DNA from: Oscillospiraceae bacterium | GTDB taxonomy: Bacteria; Bacillota; Clostridia; Oscillospirales; Oscillospiraceae | NCBI GenBank assembly: GCA_902795045.1 | Contig: CADBJU010000004.1 | Location: 1-64,000 of the forward strand | Direction: 5' to 3' | DNA: 64,000 nucleotides | In this document: piece by piece, positions 58,946 to 64,000 of the stretch | Layout: every line of letters begins with the position of its first letter | Position numbering within the stretch: position 1 is the first letter of the stretch | Translations under genes and position numbers: made by a program | Notes under the pieces: model-generated | What the model was told of the DNA's origin: nothing | The model's database searches: none | Seen by the model: the letters and a program-made list of their open reading frames with translations, nothing else

Positions 58946-60379
58946 ATGAAAGAATTCATGGATAAAGACTTTTTGCTCGAGACCGAGACTGCCCGGCACC
59001 TGTACCACGACTATGCCGCATCCCAGCCCCTGTCCGACTACCACTGCCATATCTCTCCCCGTGAGATTTACGAAAACCGCCGCTTCAATAACCTGGTCGA
59101 AGTCTGGCTCGGCGGCAAGAACCCTGACGGCAGCTATTTCGGCGACCACTACAAGTGGCGCGTCATGCGCTCCAACGGCGTCAGCGAGGACTACGTCACC
59201 GGCGACAAGCCTGCCTACGAGCGTTACCTGAAGTTTGTCGAGGCCCTGCAGATGGCCATCGGCAATCCCATGTACCACTGGTGCAACCTGGAGCTCAGGC
59301 AGTTCTTCGGCTTCAACAAGCCCCTGACCCCCGAGACTGCCAAAGAAGCCTGGGACTTCTGCAACGAAAAGCTGCAGAACGATCCCACCCTCACCGTGCG
59401 CGGCATCATCGAGAAGGCAAACGTCGCCTTCATCGGCACCACCGACGATCCCATCGACTCCCTTGAGTGGCATGAGAAGATCGCGGCCGACCCCACCATC
59501 AAGGTCAAGGTCTGCCCCTCCTTCCGTCCCGACAAGGCCATCAACATCAATAAGCCCGGCTTTGCCGAGTACATCGGAAAGCTTGCAGCCTCCGTCGGCA
59601 AGAAAGAGCTCAAGACCGTGGACGAGGTCTGCGCTGCTTTGATCGAGCGCCTGGAGTTCTTTGCCAAGCTCGGCTGCCGCGCCAGCGACCACGGCCTGGA
59701 TTACATCCCCTTCCGCCCGGCTCCCGCCGAGGAAGTCCAGGCGGCCTACGCCAAGGTCATGGCGGGCGGCGAAGTGAGCGTGGAAGAGGCGGAAAAGTAC
59801 CAGACCGCGATCCTCCTGTGCCTGGGCCGCGCCTACCACCGCCTCAACATCGCCATGCAGCTGCACTACTCCTGCTACCGCAACGCCAACGAGCGCATCT
59901 ACTCCAAGCTCGGCCCCGATACCGGCGTGGACATGATCGCCCAGACCACCTGCGGCGCGGACATCGCCCGCTTCCTCTCTGCCCTCGATATGACCGGCGA
60001 GTGCCCGAAGACCATTCTCTACTCCCTCAACGGCGTGGACAATGACATGCTGGCCACCATGTGCGGCTGCTTCCAGGGCGACGAGATCCCCGGCAAGATC
60101 CAGCTCGGCTCTGCATGGTGGTTCATGGACACCAAGAGCGGCATGGAGAATCAGATGCGTTCGCTTGCAAACCTCGGCCTGCTCGGCAACTTCGTCGGCA
60201 TGCTGACCGACTCCCGTTCCTTCCTGAGCTATGCCCGCCACGACTATTTCCGCCGCATCCTCTGCAACCTGATCGGCAACTGGGTCGAAAACGGCGAGTA
60301 TCCCAACAACGACGCATACCTCAAGCGCATCGTCGAGGGCGTGAGCTTTAAAAATGCCGAGCGCTACTTCGGCCTGTAG
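58946..60379 (+). CDS. uxaC: Uronate isomerase UxaC
   Basis: 477 residues, amidohydrolase-fold enzyme that isomerises D-galacturonate to D-tagaturonate (and D-glucuronate to D-fructuronate). DYHCHISP metal site, the family start FLLETETARHLYHDYA, DHGLDYIPF and MLTDSRSF near the end. ATG 58946 after AGAGGTG, 4 bases after the kinase stop, continuing the operon. Confidence 0.96.
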   Translation: MKEFMDKDFLLETETARHLYHDYAASQPLSDYHCHISPREIYENRRFNNLVEVWLGGKNPDGSYFGDHYKWRVMRSNGVSEDYVTGDKPAYERYLKFVEALQMAIGNPMYHWCNLELRQFFGFNKPLTPETAKEAWDFCNEKLQNDPTLTVRGIIEKANVAFIGTTDDPIDSLEWHEKIAADPTIKVKVCPSFRPDKAININKPGFAEYIGKLAASVGKKELKTVDEVCAALIERLEFFAKLGCRASDHGLDYIPFRPAPAEEVQAAYAKVMAGGEVSVEEAEKYQTAILLCLGRAYHRLNIAMQLHYSCYRNANERIYSKLGPDTGVDMIAQTTCGADIARFLSALDMTGECPKTILYSLNGVDNDMLATMCGCFQGDEIPGKIQLGSAWWFMDTKSGMENQMRSLANLGLLGNFVGMLTDSRSFLSYARHDYFRRILCNLIGNWVENGEYPNNDAYLKRIVEGVSFKNAERYFGL

Positions 60380-60713
60380 GGAACAAATAGAGTATTCTAA
60401 TCGTTTTTGAGGCAGCTTTGCCGCCTCAAAAACACTTTAAGCCGAGCTAAGCGAGGCCTCGCGCCGGCGTCAAACGAAACTCACTGCATTCCGCTTCCGC
60501 CTAAGGGCGAAAGCTCCATATCCGTTCCTTCCGTTTTCCTCTCAAAATCAAAGCAAAGACTTTGATTTTGATAAGGAAGAAGGAGGGAGCAGAGCGGAAT
60601 TTTCGTCATGTCTGACGGAAATGAAGCGTCGCGAGCTTCTTCTGACATAAGCGCGAGTACATCAATTGCGAATCACATTCGCAATTGAAATATTTTGAAA
60701 GAGGTAGATTATC
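60380..60713. repeat. Intergenic region with three hairpins, including family 3 repeat copy B
   Basis: A 334-base gap between uxaC and uxaB. Hairpin 1: GTTTTTGAGGC / GCCTCAAAAAC (60403-60433), a likely terminator or attenuator. Hairpin 2: CAAAATCAAAG / CTTTGATTTTG (60543-60570). Hairpin 3: TCAATTGCGAAT / ATTCGCAATTGA (60662-60688). About 60540-60655 read in reverse resembles the repeat at 55078-55200. No gene seen. Confidence 0.65.
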
Positions 60714-62168
60714 ATGAACAGATTAAGCTATAGCACCCTGGAAAAGCTGGGCTACGACGGCTACCTGCTCAAGGACGCGCCCGAGCGCGTGTTCCAGTTC
60801 GGCGAGGGCAACTTCCTGCGCGCCTTCGTGGAGGACTTTATCGACCAGATGAACGAGAGGGCCGGCTTCAATTCCAAGGTCGTTCTCTGCCAGCCCCGCG
60901 GCGGCCATCCCGAGGCTGCCGACCGCTTCCAGGAGCAGGACGGACTTTACACCCTGATCCTCCGCGGCCGCGACAACGGACAGCCTGTGGAGCGCACCCG
61001 CATCATCTCCTGCGCCTCCCGCTGCCTTGACCCCAAGCGCGACTGGGCCAAGATGCTCGAGTGCATGCGCAATCCCGACATGCGCTTCATCGTCTCCAAC
61101 ACCACCGAGGCCGGTATCGCCTTTGACCCCGCCTGCAAGAAGGACGACGCTCCTCCCGCCAGCTTTCCCGCCAAGCTCACCGCCATGCTCTACGAGCGCT
61201 GGAAGACCGGTATGAAGGGCTTCATTATCCTCTCCTGCGAGCTCATTGACCACAACGGCGACGAGCTCAAGCGCTGCGTCAACGAGTACATCGAGCTCTG
61301 GGGACTCGAGGACGAGTTCTGCCAGTGGGCAAACAACGAGAACATCTTCTGCTCCACCCTGGTTGACCGCATCGTCACCGGCGGCGCGAAGGCCGAGGCT
61401 CCCTCCCTGTGGGAGAAGTGGGGCTACGAGGATCAGCTCATCGACACCGGCGAGGTCTTCGCCGCCTGGGTCATTGAAGGACCCCAGTCCATCAAGGACG
61501 AGTTCCCGTTTGAGAAGGCCGGCCTGCCCATCCAGGTCGTCGACGACGTGACCCCCTACAAGCAGCGCAAGGTCCGCATCCTCAACGGCGCGCACACCTC
61601 CATGGTTCTGGGCGCGTATCTGGCGGGCAAGAACATCGTGCGCGACTGCATGCAGGACCAGACGATCCGCGCTTACCTCAACAAGGCCATGTTCGAGGAG
61701 ATCATCCCCACCCTCGACCTGCCGCGCGACGAGCTGGAGAGCTTTGCCGCCTCCGTTATCGACCGCTTTGATAACCCGTATATCGACCATCAGCTCCTGA
61801 GCATCGCGCTCAACTCCGCTTCCAAGTGGAAGGCCCGCGTTATGCCGAGCGTCACTGAGTACGTCAAGCGCGAAGGCAAGCTGCCCAAGTGCCTGACCTT
61901 CTCCATCGCGGCCTTCATCGCCTTCTATCACCAGGGCGTTAGAAACGGCGAGGCCTACGAAGTGAGCGACGATCCCTGGGTCCTCGCCTTCTTCGAGGAT
62001 CACAAGCATGACGATGCCAAGGCCCTGGCCCATGCTGTCGTGAACAATGACGCTCTCTGGGACGGCGAGCTCAACAAGCTGCCCGGTTTTGAGGAAGCTG
62101 TCGCCGCCGACCTCGAGCACATCGAGAAGGTCGGCATGTACAAGGCCATGGAGGAATGCCTCGAATGA
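60714..62168 (+). CDS. uxaB: Tagaturonate reductase (altronate oxidoreductase) UxaB
   Basis: 484 residues, mannitol-dehydrogenase superfamily; reduces D-tagaturonate to D-altronate with NADH. FQFGEGNFLRAFVEDF dinucleotide region, LVDRIVTGG and the catalytic region KVRILNGAHTSMV. Full length. ATG 60714 behind AAAGAGG. uxaA overlaps its stop (ATGA). Confidence 0.95.
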   Translation: MNRLSYSTLEKLGYDGYLLKDAPERVFQFGEGNFLRAFVEDFIDQMNERAGFNSKVVLCQPRGGHPEAADRFQEQDGLYTLILRGRDNGQPVERTRIISCASRCLDPKRDWAKMLECMRNPDMRFIVSNTTEAGIAFDPACKKDDAPPASFPAKLTAMLYERWKTGMKGFIILSCELIDHNGDELKRCVNEYIELWGLEDEFCQWANNENIFCSTLVDRIVTGGAKAEAPSLWEKWGYEDQLIDTGEVFAAWVIEGPQSIKDEFPFEKAGLPIQVVDDVTPYKQRKVRILNGAHTSMVLGAYLAGKNIVRDCMQDQTIRAYLNKAMFEEIIPTLDLPRDELESFAASVIDRFDNPYIDHQLLSIALNSASKWKARVMPSVTEYVKREGKLPKCLTFSIAAFIAFYHQGVRNGEAYEVSDDPWVLAFFEDHKHDDAKALAHAVVNNDALWDGELNKLPGFEEAVAADLEHIEKVGMYKAMEECLE

Positions 62169-63643
62169 AAGGAATCCGTATCCACCCCGACGACAATGTC
62201 GCCGTGGCGCTGGAGGATCTCCGCAAGGGCGAAACGCTGACGCTCGATACAGTCAGCGTGACCGCAATCGAAGATATCGCGCGGGGCCATAAAATCGCCC
62301 TGCGCGACATCAAGGAGGGGGAACCGGTCGTCAAGTACGGCAACCCCATCGGTCTTGCCAAGGCGGACATCCCCGCAGGCGCCTGGGCCCACGTACACAA
62401 TGTACGCACCGGCCTGAGCGAATCCGCGGATTATACCTATGACCACAAGGTCTATGACAAGCCCAAAGTCAGCCCCCGCACCTTCATGGGCTATCGCCGC
62501 CCCGACGGGCGCGCCGCCGTTCGCAACGAGCTCTGGATCATCCCCACCGTCGGCTGCGTCAACAGCGTTGCCGCGAGAATGGTGCAGGAAAACCAGCACC
62601 TCGTTAAGGGCAGCATCGACGGCCTCTATACCTTCGCCCACCCCTACGGCTGCAGCCAGATGGGCGGCGACCACGCCCAGACCCGCAAGCTCCTGGCGGC
62701 CCTGGTGCGTCACCCCAACGCGGGCGGCGTGCTGGTTTTAAGCCTCGGCTGCGAAAACCTCACCCATGACCAGTTCGTGGAGGAGCTGGGCGAGTGGGAC
62801 GATAAGCGCGTCAAGTTCCTGACCTGCCAGCAGGTGGAGGACGAGTTCGAGGCCGGTGCAAAGCTCCTTGAAGAGCTTGCCGAGTACGCCGGACAGTTCA
62901 AGAGGGAAGAGCTTCCCGCATCCGAGCTGGTTGTCGGCATGAAGTGCGGCGGCTCCGACGGGCTTTCCGGCATCACCGCCAACCCCACCGTCGGCCGTTT
63001 CTCCGACCGCCTCACCACTCTGGGCGGCTCCACGGTCCTGACCGAGGTGCCCGAGATGTTCGGCGCCGAGAATATCCTCTTCTCCCGCTGCATGGATGAA
63101 GAGGTGTTCAATAAGGCTGTGAAGATGGTCAACAACTTCAAGGAATACTTTGTCAGCCACGGCCAAGTGGTCTACGAAAACCCCAGTCCCGGCAACAAGG
63201 CCGGCGGCATCACCACGCTGGAGGACAAGTCCTGCGGCTGCGTGCAGAAGGGCGGCAGTGCCCAGATCGTGGACGTGCTGGAGTACGCTGAGCCCGTTAA
63301 AAAGAAGGGACTCAATCTTCTCTCCGGCCCGGGCAACGACCTGGTCTCCGCCACTGATCTCACCGCCGCGGGCGCCCACATCATCCTCTTCACCACCGGG
63401 CGCGGCACCCCCTTCGGTGCCCCGGCTCCCACGGTGAAGATCTCCACCAACACCGCACTCTTCGAGAAAAAAGGCAACTGGATCGACTTCAACGCCGGTA
63501 CGGTCGCCCAGGGTGAGGATCTGGATCACGCGGGCGACAGACTCCTGGACTTCGTATTGGAGATCGCCAGCGGCAAAAAGACCCACGCTGAGGAGCGCGG
63601 TGCAAGAGAGATCGCCATCTTCAAGGACGGCGTAACACTCTGA
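62165..63643 (+). CDS. uxaA: Altronate dehydratase UxaA
   Basis: 492 residues, dehydrates D-altronate to 2-keto-3-deoxygluconate. N-terminal SAF domain (about 1-90; IHPDDNVAVALEDLRKGE) and C-terminal catalytic part with GYRRPDGRAAVRNELWIIPTVGCVN, CSQMGGDH and GMKCGGSDGLSGITANP. Cys residues fit the iron-dependent family. ATG 62165 behind GAGG; the ATG at 62156 lies on that site. It ends the uronate operon. Confidence 0.96.
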   Translation: MKGIRIHPDDNVAVALEDLRKGETLTLDTVSVTAIEDIARGHKIALRDIKEGEPVVKYGNPIGLAKADIPAGAWAHVHNVRTGLSESADYTYDHKVYDKPKVSPRTFMGYRRPDGRAAVRNELWIIPTVGCVNSVAARMVQENQHLVKGSIDGLYTFAHPYGCSQMGGDHAQTRKLLAALVRHPNAGGVLVLSLGCENLTHDQFVEELGEWDDKRVKFLTCQQVEDEFEAGAKLLEELAEYAGQFKREELPASELVVGMKCGGSDGLSGITANPTVGRFSDRLTTLGGSTVLTEVPEMFGAENILFSRCMDEEVFNKAVKMVNNFKEYFVSHGQVVYENPSPGNKAGGITTLEDKSCGCVQKGGSAQIVDVLEYAEPVKKKGLNLLSGPGNDLVSATDLTAAGAHIILFTTGRGTPFGAPAPTVKISTNTALFEKKGNWIDFNAGTVAQGEDLDHAGDRLLDFVLEIASGKKTHAEERGAREIAIFKDGVTL

Positions 63644-63652
63644 CTTTTGTTT

Positions 63653-63709
63653 GTCATCCTGAGCGCCAGCGAAGGATCTTGACGGATTCTTCGCTTTGCT
63701 CGGAATGAC
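63653..63709. repeat. GTCATCCTGAGC intergenic repeat, full copy
   Basis: GTCATCCTGAGCGCCAGCGA, short centre, then TTTGCTCGGAATGAC in inverted orientation; same family as 12866-12923. Confidence 0.75.
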
Positions 63710-63748
63710 AGGATTTGTACGTAACATTGTATTAGAAGGAGAACGAAC

Positions 63749-64000
63749 ATGGCATTACATGTCATGGAGGAAGCCAACCGCTGTCTGGGCTGCAAGAAGC
63801 CGAGATGCCGCGAGGGCTGCCCGATCCATACCAACATCCCGGAGGTCATCCGGCTTTTGAAGGACGGCAAGCTGAACGACGCGGGCTGGATGCTCTTTGA
63901 GAACAATCCGCTCACCACCGTCTGCTCCATCGTCTGCAATCACGAAAAGCAGTGCGAGGGGCACTGCATCCGCGGTATCAAGGATGTGCCGGTGCATTTC
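63749..64000 (+). CDS. GltD-like NAD(P)/FAD oxidoreductase, N-terminal part (runs off the window)
   Basis: 84 codons with no stop before the edge. The segment is the N-terminal Fer4-binding dihydropyrimidine-dehydrogenase domain II (Fer4_20) of glutamate synthase small-subunit-like proteins: ANRCLGCKKPRCREGCPIHTNIPEVI, then CSIVCNHEKQCEGHC. The Cys pattern fits the paired 4Fe-4S clusters. The full protein would transfer electrons between NAD(P)H and a partner subunit. ATG 63749 behind AGAAGGAG. Confidence 0.85.
   Translation, partial: MALHVMEEANRCLGCKKPRCREGCPIHTNIPEVIRLLKDGKLNDAGWMLFENNPLTTVCSIVCNHEKQCEGHCIRGIKDVPVHF

Overview
The window looks like a chromosomal piece of a spore-forming, GC-rich member of the Clostridia, most like the Oscillospiraceae-type gut bacteria. 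This rests on sporulation genes (spoVAD, spoVAE, a YlmC/YmxH-type gene, a SpoVB-like flippase), Gram-positive signal peptides and lipoboxes, strong AGGAGG-type ribosome binding sites, near-consensus vegetative promoters, and a high GC content by eye. No rRNA, tRNA, CRISPR array, prophage or transposase was seen. Species is not assigned.

Layout, left half. Positions 92-2850 hold a minus-strand larB-larE-larC operon for the nickel-pincer cofactor. Then come a DMT transporter, a VOC protein, and a six-gene minus-strand operon (4376-7913) of small secreted or membrane-anchored proteins that share a beta-rich C-terminal pattern. Next are a ROK sugar kinase, polyphosphate kinase 1, a second DMT transporter, a YlmC/YmxH-type gene, a lipoprotein, and an hflX-yigZ-patatin-HD operon. 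They are followed by an SLOG protein divergent from an FMN-riboswitch-controlled ribU, a SpoVB-like flippase, a cytidylate-kinase-like gene and spoVAD-spoVAE.

Layout, middle. Positions 23817-29027 encode an NHLM/NHLP-type peptide exporter (short fusion-like subunit, C39 peptidase-ABC, second ABC, small coiled-coil membrane protein) with no visible precursor or modifying enzyme. Positions 29215-31837 hold a CXXC membrane protein and a NapH-like ferredoxin/thioredoxin-domain protein. The thioredoxin domain is duplicated in tandem, and both copies are frameshifted at the same place. A secreted HAD phosphatase, a secreted unknown protein, a GGDEF protein and an AraC-MATE pair follow.

Layout, right half (38394-63643). 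This is a large pectin/galacturonate locus: a TIM-barrel isomerase, pectinesterase, an ABC sugar transporter interleaved with several small four-helix membrane proteins, a GH28 polygalacturonase, a GH105 unsaturated uronyl hydrolase, an AraC regulator, a second MsmX-like ATPase, kduI, kduD, an esterase, KDPG aldolase, two PfkB sugar kinases, uxaC, uxaB and uxaA. The degradative enzymes lack signal peptides. The inferred flow is import of oligogalacturonides, de-esterification and cleavage in the cytoplasm, then conversion of saturated ends by UxaC/UxaB/UxaA and unsaturated ends by KduI/KduD to 2-keto-3-deoxygluconate, followed by phosphorylation and aldol cleavage to pyruvate and glyceraldehyde 3-phosphate. 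The window ends inside a GltD-like oxidoreductase gene.

Three families of dispersed, non-coding palindromic repeats occupy many of the intergenic gaps.
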